Assembly: GCA_900552195.1 (NCBI GenBank)
Contig: URYO01000057.1
Span: forward strand, 1 to 7,516
DNA: 7,516 bases
Source: an uncultured Sutterella sp.
Lineage (GTDB): Bacteria; Pseudomonadota; Gammaproteobacteria; Burkholderiales; Burkholderiaceae_F
Reading direction: 5' to 3'
Each line of letters starts with the position of its first letter. Positions within the stretch are counted from its first letter, which is position 1. Positions 1-7,192 of this stretch are shown in pieces. The position numbers and the translations under genes were made by a program. The notes under the pieces were generated by a model. It was not told the origin of the DNA. It saw only the letters and a program-made list of their open reading frames with translations, and made no database searches.

Positions 1-657
1 CTGGTTGCAAACGGGGGTAAAGATACTCCGGAAGCACGCCGTCAGATTACCGAAAACTTAGTGGCCAACGCTTTGGTTGAACAGGAAGCCGCAAAACGCA
101 AGATTTCTGACGATCCCAAAGTCAAGTTCGCTTTGGATTACGCCAAGTTCCGCATTCTTCAGGAAGCGCTTCTGAGAGATGAGATGGCTAAGCATCCGGT
201 CAGCGAAAAAGAAATCAAGGCCCGCTACGAAGAGGAAAAAGCAGCCCTTGGCAATAAAGAATATGAAATCAGCCACATTTTAGTCAAAGATCAGAAGACC
301 GCTGAGGATATTGAAAAGAAACTGGCTGTCGGCGGCAACTTCGCTGCTTTAGCCAAAGAATTTTCTGTTGACACCGGCGCCAAAGAAAGCGGCGGAGACT
401 TAGGCTGGAACCGTCCTGCGGTATTTGTAAAACCGTTTGCCGACGCCGTCAAGAACATGAAGAAAGGCGAAATTTCCAAGGCACCGGTTAAAACCGAATT
501 CGGCTGGCACATCATCAAGGTCAACGATGTTAAGGAAGTCCCCTTCCCGACTTACGACTCTGTTAAGGATCAGATCCGCGAAGGTCTGGAGCTGAAAAAA
601 CAGCAAAACTTCCTCAATGAACTGATGAAGACCAATAAGATCGAATACGGCAAATAA
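1..657 (+). CDS. PpiC/Par27-like parvulin peptidyl-prolyl cis-trans isomerase (5' end missing)
   Basis: The reading frame is open from base 1 to a TAA stop at 655-657, giving 218 visible residues; the N-terminus, including any signal peptide, lies outside the window. A GTG at 61 is in frame, but frame 1 continues upstream of it with plausible family sequence (LVANGGKDTPEARRQITENL), so it is not the true start. Residues 1-85 are helical and charged, like the SurA-type N-terminal chaperone region. The parvulin domain covers about residues 86-175 with SHILV (His92), the FSVD segment, GGDLGW and FGWHIIKV (His170), the two histidines being typical of the fold. A helical, Lys-rich tail ends the protein. 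From family knowledge this would be a periplasmic proline isomerase and chaperone for secreted or outer-membrane proteins, similar to Bordetella Par27. It is convergent with the ccm operon and has its own terminator. The family is clear; the exact substrate is unknown. Confidence 0.9.
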   Translation: MVANGGKDTPEARRQITENLVANALVEQEAAKRKISDDPKVKFALDYAKFRILQEALLRDEMAKHPVSEKEIKARYEEEKAALGNKEYEISHILVKDQKTAEDIEKKLAVGGNFAALAKEFSVDTGAKESGGDLGWNRPAVFVKPFADAVKNMKKGEISKAPVKTEFGWHIIKVNDVKEVPFPTYDSVKDQIREGLELKKQQNFLNELMKTNKIEYGK

Positions 658-672
658 TCCATTCGGAACCCA

Positions 673-703
673 GCAAAAAACCGGCGCGAAGCCGGTTTTT
701 TGC
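673..703. terminator. Symmetric bidirectional intrinsic terminator
   Basis: A perfect 13-bp inverted repeat (GCAAAAAACCGGC at 673-685 and GCCGGTTTTTTGC at 691-703) flanks the 5-base loop GCGAA. Read on either strand it gives a GC-rich stem followed by a run of six T. It lies 15 bases after the stop of the plus-strand isomerase gene and 37 bases beyond the stop of minus-strand ccmI, so it can end transcription of both convergent units. The evidence is direct sequence symmetry; termination in vivo is inferred. Confidence 0.9.
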
Positions 704-710
704 GTTTAAG

Positions 711-731
711 CGGAGAAGGAAATCTTCTCCG
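711..731. repeat. Second hairpin between the convergent genes
   Basis: CGGAGAAG (711-718) and CTTCTCCG (724-731) form a perfect 8-bp stem with the loop GAAAT. On the plus strand it is followed by TTCGTTTTG, a poor U-tract, so it could be a backup terminator for the isomerase transcript. On the minus strand it starts 9 bases after the ccmI stop and could form the 3' end of, or protect, the ccm mRNA ahead of the main terminator. Its function is inferred. Confidence 0.55.
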
Positions 732-740
732 TTCGTTTTG

Positions 741-2117
741 TTAGCGAGCGATCACATTCGTTAACTTGAGCGTTACATCGTCAGCGCCGACCTTAACAGG
801 AGCGGAAGTCTGACCCTCCAGATCTCCGTTCGCAGGCATCATTTGCTGAGAATTGCCCAGACGTGCGGTAATCATGACGCTTTCATGTTCATCCAAAGTG
901 CCGCCGCCCATATCCATCGGCGGAAACATGGTGTTGTCAAGTTTGAAGTGAACCGGGAAGCTCAGTACTTTGACCTTGAGCTGAGCAATCGGTGCTCGGC
1001 TGCCGCTTGCCGGACGAGCCGTCACGTAAAGCGTGTCAAATTTGGCTGCCTGCTCTTCCAGTTTCGGATCCAGTTCCACCACGCCGGAAATGAAATGCGT
1101 CGCCTTCATCGCCTGTGCGGGAACCGGTGTCTGTCCCATCGGAGCAGAACCGTTCTTCATCATCTGGCTCATCATCGGGACGGCTCTATCATCCTTATTG
1201 ACAGGGTTGCCGAAATCCAGCGTATCCTGAACCGGTCCGACAATATTGCCGAGTTTACGGGCTTCCTGAATACTGCCGATCACGGCTGCACGCATATCGT
1301 CGTTCGCAGAAAGCGTGCCGAGAAGACGTTCCCAATACATCACTGCGTGACGATAGTCGCCGCGGTTGAAGTAATCGGTGCCGCCCATCATCAGAGCTTT
1401 CCAGTTGGTCGGATCAATCTTGAGGGCTTTCTGTACGAGTTCCCAAGGTTTGCCGCTGAGATCCTGACCCTGAACCATCGCAATCGCGTCAGCCAAGTCA
1501 ACCATGATGGCAGGATTGCCCGGAGCCAGCTGATCGGCCTTAGTAAAGGCAGCTTCGGCTTCCTTGTAATTCTTCATGGTCAGCATGGTGCGTCCGAGCA
1601 TCATCCAGCCCTGAATGTCACCCGGAGTTTCTCTGAGATGATCACGCAGCTTCTTCAGTGCGGAATCCATGTCGTGCATTTCGCCGGCCTGGCGGACAAC
1701 CGTACCGGTGTTGTAATCCACCACGCCTTCATTGATACCGCCGTCTAAGCGGAAGTCACCGAGATGCTGTGTAGCAGCCCACATAGCCACGGCAAAGAAA
1801 GGAACAACCAGAACCAAGACAAAAACCGTGTAAACGCCGGCTTTTTGATTGGTCGGTTCGACCTGCTTTTCAGGAACGGATTCTTCAATCACGCGGCGCT
1901 CGAGCTCGAGACGGCTTTCGTCATATTCATTCTGAGAAATTGCGCCACGGGCCAATTCGTCTTCCAGTTCTTTGAACTGGTCGCGATAGATCGCAATATT
2001 AGCCTGAGGAAGCACTTCGGCGCCCGTGTCCTTTTTACGGAATGTCAGCAGCGGAATACAGATGATCAAAAGCAGGACGATGATCATCGCTCCGGCTGAA
2101 AGTAAAAATGTCATCAT
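741..2117 (-). CDS. ccmI: Cytochrome c biogenesis protein CcmI (CycH-like, TPR)
   Basis: This 458-residue protein is the apocytochrome c-binding subunit of the System I heme lyase. It has a first membrane helix at about residues 2-25, then a charged cytoplasmic loop with the family pattern IYRDQFKELEDEL and SRLELERRV (residues 43-75), and a second helix at about 95-116. Periplasmic TPR-like repeats follow at about 148-275 (DIQGWMMLGR, ALMMGGTDYFNRGDY), then a Met-rich linker (313-337) and a C-terminal beta-rich domain (about 341-457) like that of CycH proteins. CcmH and CcmI are separate genes here, unlike E. coli, where CcmH is the fused form. The start ATG lies in an ATGA overlap with the ccmH stop, and a good Shine-Dalgarno (AAGGAG) sits 9 bases upstream inside ccmH. 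It is the last gene of the operon and appears intact. Confidence 0.94.
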   Translation of the reverse strand: MMTFLLSAGAMIIVLLLIICIPLLTFRKKDTGAEVLPQANIAIYRDQFKELEDELARGAISQNEYDESRLELERRVIEESVPEKQVEPTNQKAGVYTVFVLVLVVPFFAVAMWAATQHLGDFRLDGGINEGVVDYNTGTVVRQAGEMHDMDSALKKLRDHLRETPGDIQGWMMLGRTMLTMKNYKEAEAAFTKADQLAPGNPAIMVDLADAIAMVQGQDLSGKPWELVQKALKIDPTNWKALMMGGTDYFNRGDYRHAVMYWERLLGTLSANDDMRAAVIGSIQEARKLGNIVGPVQDTLDFGNPVNKDDRAVPMMSQMMKNGSAPMGQTPVPAQAMKATHFISGVVELDPKLEEQAAKFDTLYVTARPASGSRAPIAQLKVKVLSFPVHFKLDNTMFPPMDMGGGTLDEHESVMITARLGNSQQMMPANGDLEGQTSAPVKVGADDVTLKLTNVIAR

Positions 2118-2623
2118 TTGGCATCTCTCCTTTTCGCCGGTTCAGTTCCGCGAAGGAGCTCTTCGGCACGTCGTTTTTGTTCTTCCGTCAGTTCGACGGG
2201 TTTAAGTTTCTTGCGTTTTGCCATCGTGTAGAACAGTCCGCCCAAGGCGAGAACCAGGAAAAGAATCGGTCCGAGCCAAAGCAGAAGCGTGCTCATCTTG
2301 AAAGGCGGATTGTAGAGAACGAAGTCTCCGTAACGGTCGACCATGAAGTCGATAATCTGCTGATTCGTCTTGCCTTCTGCGATCTGTTTGACGACCTGTT
2401 TTTTAAGGTCCATCGCAAGCTCGGCATTACTGTCGGCGATTGACTGGTTCTGGCAGACCAGGCAGCGCAGCTGGGCAGAAATTTCTGCCACGCGTTTGTT
2501 TGCCACAGGATCAAGAATCGTCGGCTTGACGTCAGGCTGTGCCGGACTCTGCTGTGCATGAGCATGAACTCCGGTCAGTGCAAAAGCTGTAAAAAACAGC
2601 GCGAGTAAAAATTTCTTCATCAT
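2114..2623 (-). CDS. ccmH: Cytochrome c-type biogenesis protein CcmH (short form)
   Basis: This 169-residue thiol-disulfide protein acts in the periplasm on apocytochrome c CXXCH cysteines, together with CcmG, and belongs to the heme lyase with CcmF and CcmI. A signal peptide covers residues 1-23 (MMKKF, hydrophobic core, AHA). The family signature LRCLVCQNQSIADS carries the redox pair Cys54 and Cys57. The helical domain continues with DRYGDFVLYNPPF, a membrane helix lies at about 111-133, and a basic cytoplasmic tail follows. The length matches the unfused CcmH of many proteobacteria. Its ATG overlaps the ccmG stop as ATGA. I see no convincing Shine-Dalgarno upstream (AAACAGA precedes the ATG), so translation probably depends on coupling to ccmG. 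A second Met follows directly and could also serve as the start. Confidence 0.95.
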   Translation of the reverse strand: MMKKFLLALFFTAFALTGVHAHAQQSPAQPDVKPTILDPVANKRVAEISAQLRCLVCQNQSIADSNAELAMDLKKQVVKQIAEGKTNQQIIDFMVDRYGDFVLYNPPFKMSTLLLWLGPILFLVLALGGLFYTMAKRKKLKPVELTEEQKRRAEELLRGTEPAKRRDAK

Positions 2624-3156
2624 TCTGTTTTCAGTTGATTGATGAGAGGATGAATCTTCTTATCCCAGGCTTCCGGGGTGATCGGGCCGATCTGCTTGTA
2701 GCGAATCACGCCTTTCTTATCAATCACAAAGGTTTCGGGAACACCGTAGACACCGAAGTTGATGCCCACTTCACCGGTCGGATCTTTGATGGAGAAGTCA
2801 TAAGGGTCGCCGCCCTGGCGCAGGAAGCGCATCGCGTCGGCATCCTTATCCTTGTAATCTAAGCCGATGATCGGGACGATCTTCTGGCCGCCCTTGCCGA
2901 CCTTAACCATGGTCGGATGTTCCTGGCGGCAGGAACCGCACCAGGAGGACCAAACATTCAGCAGCCAGACCTGGCCCAGCATGTCCTTTTTAGAGACAAC
3001 TTTGTTCGGGTCATCGAGTCTCGGCAGAGAAAACTCCGGTGCAGGTTTTCCGATCAGCGGAGAAGGCACTTCTCTCGGGTCGCGGTTCAAACCCACCATG
3101 AGGAAGACCGCCAGCGCCAGGAAGATGACCAGCGGAAGAACATATTTCATTTTCAT
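2620..3156 (-). CDS. ccmG: Thiol:disulfide interchange protein CcmG/DsbE
   Basis: This 178-residue membrane-anchored thioredoxin-fold protein reduces disulfides of CcmH or apocytochrome c, taking electrons from a DsbD/CcdA-type donor not seen in the window. An uncleaved N-terminal anchor lies at about residues 5-22. The periplasmic domain has the family opening GKPAPEFSLPRLDD, the active site WCGSC (Cys73, Cys76) in NVWSSWCGSCRQEHP, the CcmG-typical IIGLDYKD and the cis-proline loop GVYGVPETFVID (Pro140). These residues separate CcmG from general thioredoxins. The length is normal for the family. The gene starts 12 bases after the ccmF stop and overlaps ccmH by four bases. The start ATG is supported by AGGGGA eight bases upstream; an in-frame Met two codons later is less well placed. 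Confidence 0.95.
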   Translation of the reverse strand: MKMKYVLPLVIFLALAVFLMVGLNRDPREVPSPLIGKPAPEFSLPRLDDPNKVVSKKDMLGQVWLLNVWSSWCGSCRQEHPTMVKVGKGGQKIVPIIGLDYKDKDADAMRFLRQGGDPYDFSIKDPTGEVGINFGVYGVPETFVIDKKGVIRYKQIGPITPEAWDKKIHPLINQLKTE

Positions 3157-3164
3157 GATTCAAA

Positions 3165-3171
3165 TCCCCTA
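3165..3171 (-). promoter_or_regulatory. ccmG ribosome binding site overlapping the ccmF stop
   Basis: On the minus strand TAGGGGA contains both the ccmF TAG stop (3171-3169) and an AGGGGA Shine-Dalgarno (3170-3165), eight bases before the ccmG ATG. A ribosome ending on ccmF would sit on the ccmG site, which suggests coupled translation. Confidence 0.7.
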
Positions 3172-5124
3172 CTCTGCCTGGGCGCTGCGGGCGCGGCGGC
3201 GAGTTCTGTAGCGTTTATCCAGCATGGCGATAAAAGCACCGAGAGACATGATGAGCGTGCCCCACCAAATCCATGTCACGAAAGGCTTGTCGTAGGCGCG
3301 AACCACCCATGCGCCGTCGACGGTCTGGTCACCCATGGATACGTAGACGTCGCCGGTAATCGAAGAGCTGATCGCTGCTTCGGTCATGGGCATCTGACTG
3401 GAGAAGTACTTGCGTTTCTGAGGTGTCAGGGTCGCAACTTCTTTGCCGTTTTCCGTGACCTTAAACACACCTTCGTCAGCGATGTAGTTCGGGCCGCGGA
3501 TACCGCGTTTGACGTCTTCAAACTTGAAGTCGTAAGAACCGACGTTGACCTCGTGGCCCGGCGTCATCGTGACGTCGCGCTCCAGAGAGTACGTCATGAC
3601 CATGCCGATACCGACGATGGAAACGGCAACACCCAAGTGCGCAATCATCATGCCCCACCAAGAGCGGGAGAGTTTGAAGATCTTGCCGAAGAAATTACCC
3701 TTGAAGTTGCGGATGTTTTCACGCAAAGATTCAATGAAGGTGAATAAGACCCACCAAGAGAGCGTCAGACCGACAAAGAGCCAGGTGCTCCAGCCTTTGA
3801 TCAGCGGGGTGGCAGCGCCGAGAATCACTGCGGCGATAAAGCACCAGGCCGTACGTTTGACGATGTCGGAAATCTTGGCGTCTTTCCAGCGTACCAGTGG
3901 CCCGATACCCATGAGAAGAATCACAGGCACCATGATCGGTCCGAAAACGGAATCAAAGTAAGGTGGTCCGACGGAAATCTTGCCAGCATTCAGCGCGTCA
4001 ATAAACAGCGGATAGAGCGTACCCAAGAGGACGGCCAGCATGGCGACAACGAGAAGCACGTTGTTCACAAGCAGCATCGCTTCTCGAGAGAACAGTTCGA
4101 AGGCGCCGCCGGTACCGACTTTAGGTGCTCTCCAGGCAAATAGAAGCAGAGAGCCGCCGATCACCAGAACGAGGAGTCCGAGAATGAAGAGGCCGCGCTG
4201 CGGGTCGGTCGCGAAAGCGTGCACACTGGTGAGCACGCCGGAACGGACGAGGAAAGTGCCGAGCAGCGACAGAGAGAAAGTGATCAGAGCCAGAAGAACG
4301 GTCCAAATCTTGAAGCAGCCGCGTTTTTCGGTCACGGCTAAAGAGTGAAGCAGTGCGGTTGCTGTGAGCCACGGCATGAAGGAAGCGTTTTCAACCGGAT
4401 CCCAGAACCACCAGCCGCCCCAGCCTAATTCGTAGTAAGACCAGTAGGAACCTAAGGAAATACCGAGGGTCAGGAAAATCCAAGCTGCGCTTGTCCAAGG
4501 ACGGGTCCAGCGAGCCCAAGCTGCGTCCAGGCGGCCGCCGATCAAAGCAGCAACGGCAAACGCAAAAGGAACGACCATACCGACGTAACCCATATAAAGC
4601 AGCGGCGGATGGAAAACCATGCCCGGGTCCTGCAGCAGCGGGTTCAGGTCTCGGCCTTCGTGAGCAGCCGGGAACAGACGAATGAACGGGTCACTGGTAA
4701 GGAGCATGAAAAGCGTCAGGCCGACGGAAATCAGACCCATAACGCCGATGACGCGGGCCATCACGTCCTGCGGGAGGCGGCGAGAACAGAGGGCAACCGC
4801 TAAGCCCCAAAGAGCCAGCAGCAGTGTCCAGAAAAGAATGGAGCCTTCATGAGAGCCCCAAGTGGCTGACAAACGGTAGAACCACGGCAGCATGCTGTTG
4901 GAGTTGTTTGCCACATTCATGACGGAGAAGTCACTTGTGTAGAAACACCAAGCCAAACAGCAGAATGCGAACGTGCAGAAAACAGCGTTGGCAAACACGG
5001 CCGGACGAGCCACGTTAACCCAGCTGCGCACGCCTAGTGCGGTACCCGCCAAGGGAAGAAAACCTTGGATCAGGGCCGCAATCAGGGCCAAGATCAAGGA
5101 AAAATGACCTAACTCTGCAATCAT
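3169..5124 (-). CDS. ccmF: Heme lyase subunit CcmF
   Basis: This 651-residue polytopic inner-membrane protein is the core of the heme lyase that transfers heme from holo-CcmE to apocytochrome c. Many hydrophobic helices run through the protein. The periplasmic WWD heme-handling motif is at about residues 235-250 (GWGGWWFWDPVENASF). All four family histidines are present: His172 in GMVFHPPLLYMGYVG, His260 in LLHSLAVTEKRG, His302 in SGVLTSVHAF and His496 in MMIAHLGVAVSIVG. A large periplasmic domain follows at about 510-615, then a last helix and an Arg-rich cytoplasmic end. The length matches the family. The start ATG is preceded by AGGAG at five bases' distance. It lies 8 bases after ccmE and 12 bases before ccmG. 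No frameshift or missing residue is seen. Confidence 0.97.
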   Translation of the reverse strand: MIAELGHFSLILALIAALIQGFLPLAGTALGVRSWVNVARPAVFANAVFCTFAFCCLAWCFYTSDFSVMNVANNSNSMLPWFYRLSATWGSHEGSILFWTLLLALWGLAVALCSRRLPQDVMARVIGVMGLISVGLTLFMLLTSDPFIRLFPAAHEGRDLNPLLQDPGMVFHPPLLYMGYVGMVVPFAFAVAALIGGRLDAAWARWTRPWTSAAWIFLTLGISLGSYWSYYELGWGGWWFWDPVENASFMPWLTATALLHSLAVTEKRGCFKIWTVLLALITFSLSLLGTFLVRSGVLTSVHAFATDPQRGLFILGLLVLVIGGSLLLFAWRAPKVGTGGAFELFSREAMLLVNNVLLVVAMLAVLLGTLYPLFIDALNAGKISVGPPYFDSVFGPIMVPVILLMGIGPLVRWKDAKISDIVKRTAWCFIAAVILGAATPLIKGWSTWLFVGLTLSWWVLFTFIESLRENIRNFKGNFFGKIFKLSRSWWGMMIAHLGVAVSIVGIGMVMTYSLERDVTMTPGHEVNVGSYDFKFEDVKRGIRGPNYIADEGVFKVTENGKEVATLTPQKRKYFSSQMPMTEAAISSSITGDVYVSMGDQTVDGAWVVRAYDKPFVTWIWWGTLIMSLGAFIAMLDKRYRTRRRARSAQAE

Positions 5125-5129
5125 TTCAA

Positions 5130-5135
5130 CTCCTA
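5130..5135 (-). promoter_or_regulatory. ccmF ribosome binding site overlapping the ccmE stop
   Basis: On the minus strand TAGGAG includes the ccmE stop TAG (5135-5133) and a strong AGGAG Shine-Dalgarno (5134-5130), five bases before the ccmF ATG. It fixes the ccmF start and has the same layout as at the ccmF/ccmG joint. Confidence 0.75.
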
Positions 5136-5579
5136 CTCTTTCATGGCGCGAGCTTTCTTATGCGCGTCCTGCACGGCTTTTTCAGCCTCGGGCGGCATAT
5201 AGTTCTCGTCATGTTTTGCTAAGACTTGGTCAGCCACAAAAACACCGTTTTGCAGTTTTCCCTGAGCGACCACGCCCTTGCCTTCTTTAAACAAATCGGG
5301 CAGGCTGCCCTTGTATGTCACGGGAACGGTATGAGCCGTATCCGTCACCTCGAAGCGAACCGTCACGCCGTCTTTCTGACGCTGAACGGAACCTTCCTGT
5401 ACAAATCCGCCGATGCGGAATGCTCTGCCTTCCGGCGCTTCATGAGCTGCTACCTGGGAAGGGGAGAAGAAAAACACGAGGTTCTCTTCAAATGCATTGA
5501 AAACCAGGGCCGCAGCGGCACCGCAAATTATTAAGCCTCCGGCTATGAGCCCGAGACGTTTTTTCTGTGTGCTGTTCAT
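5133..5579 (-). CDS. ccmE: Heme chaperone CcmE
   Basis: This 148-residue periplasmic heme chaperone binds heme covalently through a histidine and delivers it from CcmC to CcmF. It has a short basic N-terminus ([10 protein letters not shown]), one membrane anchor at about residues 10-28, then the OB-fold beta domain with [29 protein letters not shown] and [19 protein letters not shown]. The heme-binding motif HDENY holds His123 and Tyr127 inside [13 protein letters not shown], followed by a flexible Lys/Ala-rich tail. This is the common HXXXY form, not the cysteine variant of some archaea and sulfate reducers. Its ATG overlaps the ccmD stop (ATGA), with AGGAGG upstream. Length and motifs are all standard. 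Confidence 0.96.
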   Translation of the reverse strand: MNSTQKKRLGLIAGGLIICGAAAALVFNAFEENLVFFFSPSQVAAHEAPEGRAFRIGGFVQEGSVQRQKDGVTVRFEVTDTAHTVPVTYKGSLPDLFKEGKGVVAQGKLQNGVFVADQVLAKHDENYMPPEAEKAVQDAHKKARAMKE

Positions 5580-5764
5580 AAATCCTCCTCAGCTTGGTGC
5601 GCGCGTGCTTCCATCAGCAGCTCTTTTGCCGCTTTCTGTCTTCTGCGCACCAGCCCGAACACTTCGCAAATAAAACAAAAGAAAACCATTCCGTAGGCGC
5701 CCCACACGTACTGTGCGTAACCGCCCATCGCAAAGAAATCTGAAATTCCGGACCACTGACCCAT
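5576..5764 (-). CDS. ccmD: Heme exporter protein CcmD
   Basis: This small 62-residue membrane protein helps hold the CcmABC complex together and allows holo-CcmE release. It shows the usual CcmD pattern: a short N-terminal stretch with [16 protein letters not shown], one membrane helix at about residues 18-38, and a charged cytoplasmic tail ([15 protein letters not shown], then HQAEEDL). The sequence is short and weakly conserved, but position between ccmC and ccmE, topology and the FxxMGGYxxYVW-like motif agree. Its ATG shares one base with the ccmC stop (TAATG), with a strong Shine-Dalgarno AAAGGAG seven bases upstream inside the ccmC end. It overlaps ccmE by four bases. Confidence 0.93.
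   Translation of the reverse strand: MGQWSGISDFFAMGGYAQYVWGAYGMVFFCFICEVFGLVRRRQKAAKELLMEARAHQAEEDL
5584..5589 (-). promoter_or_regulatory. Consensus ribosome binding site of ccmE inside ccmD
   Basis: AGGAGG on the minus strand lies four bases before the ccmE ATG, within the last codons of ccmD (Glu-Glu-Asp-Leu). It has the full consensus but a short spacer. It supports the ATG at 5579 as the ccmE start and may raise CcmE output over its neighbours. Confidence 0.65.
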
Positions 5765-6501
5765 TACAGTTCTCCTTTAAGCGCAAGTTGCTGTGCCCAT
5801 TCCTGATTGCGTTCGCGCTCCAAAATCACAGAACGCAGACGGACGAAGGTCACTGCAAAGGTGTAAAGCCAAAAACCGATGACCATCAGAGCCAGAGCCC
5901 AAAGCATCACCGGATGAATAGAGGAACCCGAAGCTGTAATGGAAGCCCCCTGATGAAGCGTGTTCCACCACTGAACGGAGAAGTAAACGATGGGTACGTT
6001 GATCACGCCGACAATGCCGATCACCGCGCAGGCCTTATCAGCGCGGCGCCAATCGGGATTGGCGTTCTGCAGAGCGATATAACCTAAATAGAAGAAGAAC
6101 AGAATCAAGGCACTGGTAAGCCGCGCGTCCCAAACCCAGTAGGCGCCCCATGTCGGGCGTCCCCAGAGAGAGCCGGTCCAAAGTGCAAGGAAGGCCATCA
6201 GACAGCCGGTCGGTGCTAAAGAGGCGGCAACCATCGGCCAAAGGCGGTTTTCTGTAATCAGGCCCAAAGAGCAGAAGATCGCCATCACCACATAAAGCAG
6301 CATGGCCATCCAGGCGCAGGCGACGTGGATATAAAGAATGCGGTAGGAGTTGCCCTGTGTTGCGTCGACCGGTGCCAGAAAAAAGCCGACATACATCGCC
6401 GCAAGAATGACGATAATGGCCAAAATAAAGCACGGCCGCAGCGCCCTTCCGGCAAAACTGTACATCCCCTCAGGAGTAAGGATTGACTTGTTAGTTTTCA
6501 T
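5764..6501 (-). CDS. ccmC: Heme exporter/transferase protein CcmC
   Basis: This 245-residue inner-membrane protein of the heme-handling family attaches heme to CcmE. Six hydrophobic helices can be read. The tryptophan-rich WWD motif is at about residues 113-125 (WGRPTWGAYWVWD), flanked by the two heme-ligand histidines expected for the family: His59 in ILYIHVACAWMA and His183 in WWNTLHQGAS. The length and positions are close to E. coli CcmC. The C-terminal charged tail (VILERERNQEWAQQ) is normal. The start ATG is 20 bases after the ccmB stop, the longest gap between ccm genes here, and only a weak GGA lies about eight bases upstream. The gene ends in a TAATG overlap with ccmD. Nothing is broken. 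Confidence 0.97.
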   Translation of the reverse strand: MKTNKSILTPEGMYSFAGRALRPCFILAIIVILAAMYVGFFLAPVDATQGNSYRILYIHVACAWMAMLLYVVMAIFCSLGLITENRLWPMVAASLAPTGCLMAFLALWTGSLWGRPTWGAYWVWDARLTSALILFFFYLGYIALQNANPDWRRADKACAVIGIVGVINVPIVYFSVQWWNTLHQGASITASGSSIHPVMLWALALMVIGFWLYTFAVTFVRLRSVILERERNQEWAQQLALKGEL

Positions 6502-6521
6502 AATGCGTCCAAAAAAGCAAA

Positions 6522-7190
6522 TTAATCCGATGCAAATCTCAGCGCTGCTGAGGTTGCGACAGGCATCACGACTAAAGAGAAGAGCGTGAGCGCGCCGACA
6601 ATAAAGAAATAAGCGGCTGAGTTAATCCCGACTGCCACTGCTTCTGCAGCTCCGGCGCCGAAAATCAAAACAGGAATATACAGGGGAAGAACGAGAAGCG
6701 ACGTCAATACGCTTCCGCCTCTTAGTCCGAGTGTGAGCGCAGCTCCGACACTGCCCACTAAACTCAGCACCGGCGTACCGATAAAGAGCGAACTCATCAT
6801 GACCAGCGCAACATCGGCCTGTAGGTCGAACATGAGCGCAAACAAGCCGGAGATTAATGTAAGAGGAATACCGGTGGTGAGCCAATGCGCAAAGACTTTT
6901 GCGATGACGATAACCGTTAAAGGCTCACCGGAAAGAAGCATCTGCTCCAATGTTCCGTCTGCATAGTCATTGGCAAAAAGACGCGGGAGTGAAAGCAAAG
7001 CGGCTAAGAGCGCTGCAACCCAGACGACGCCGGGTGCAATCATTCTCAAGAGCTGCTGATCGGGTCCGATTCCGAGCGGAACCAAGGTCACAACCACAAT
7101 AAAGAAGAAGACCGTGTTTAAAACATCAGATTTTTGACGGAGGGCTAATTTGAGATCCCGCCGAACAACGGCTAAGAATAATCGAAACAT
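6522..7190 (-). CDS. ccmB: Heme exporter ABC-transporter permease CcmB
   Basis: This 222-residue membrane subunit pairs with the ATPase CcmA; the complex uses ATP to release holo-CcmE from CcmC/CcmD. The family start is clear (RRDLKLALRQKSDVLNTVFFF), followed by PLGIGPDQQLLRMIAPGVVW, the cytoplasmic loop RLFANDYADGTLEQMLLSG, which is strongly conserved in CcmB, and about six membrane helices to the C-terminus. The length is typical. The start ATG lies two bases after the ccmA stop, with AGGAGAGG about ten bases upstream inside ccmA. No irregularities are seen. Confidence 0.96.
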   Translation of the reverse strand: MFRLFLAVVRRDLKLALRQKSDVLNTVFFFIVVVTLVPLGIGPDQQLLRMIAPGVVWVAALLAALLSLPRLFANDYADGTLEQMLLSGEPLTVIVIAKVFAHWLTTGIPLTLISGLFALMFDLQADVALVMMSSLFIGTPVLSLVGSVGAALTLGLRGGSVLTSLLVLPLYIPVLIFGAGAAEAVAVGINSAAYFFIVGALTLFSLVVMPVATSAALRFASD

Positions 7191-7192
7191 GA

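Noticed and set aside
61..657. GTG at 61 as the start of the isomerase gene
   Set aside because: Frame 1 is open back to base 1 and the upstream residues fit the family's N-terminal region; no ribosome binding site precedes the GTG.
843..1748. 301-codon open frame on the plus strand opposite ccmI
   Set aside because: The translation is rich in His, Arg and Cys with no recognisable domain, and it lies wholly antisense to a well-conserved ccmI. It is a codon-composition shadow.
1899..1910. Tandem palindrome CTCGAGCTCGAG in ccmI
   Set aside because: It encodes part of the Leu-Glu-Leu-Glu-Arg stretch of the conserved CcmI loop; codon choice explains it, and no second copy was noticed.
2917..3747. 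276-codon open frame on the plus strand opposite ccmG and ccmF
   Set aside because: It crosses two confident genes on the other strand, shows an Arg/His-rich composition without motifs, and has no gene-like context.
6502..6521. Possible internal promoter or terminator between ccmB and ccmC, because of the T-run on the minus strand
   Set aside because: No hairpin precedes the T-run and no paired -35/-10 elements are convincing in this 20-base gap.
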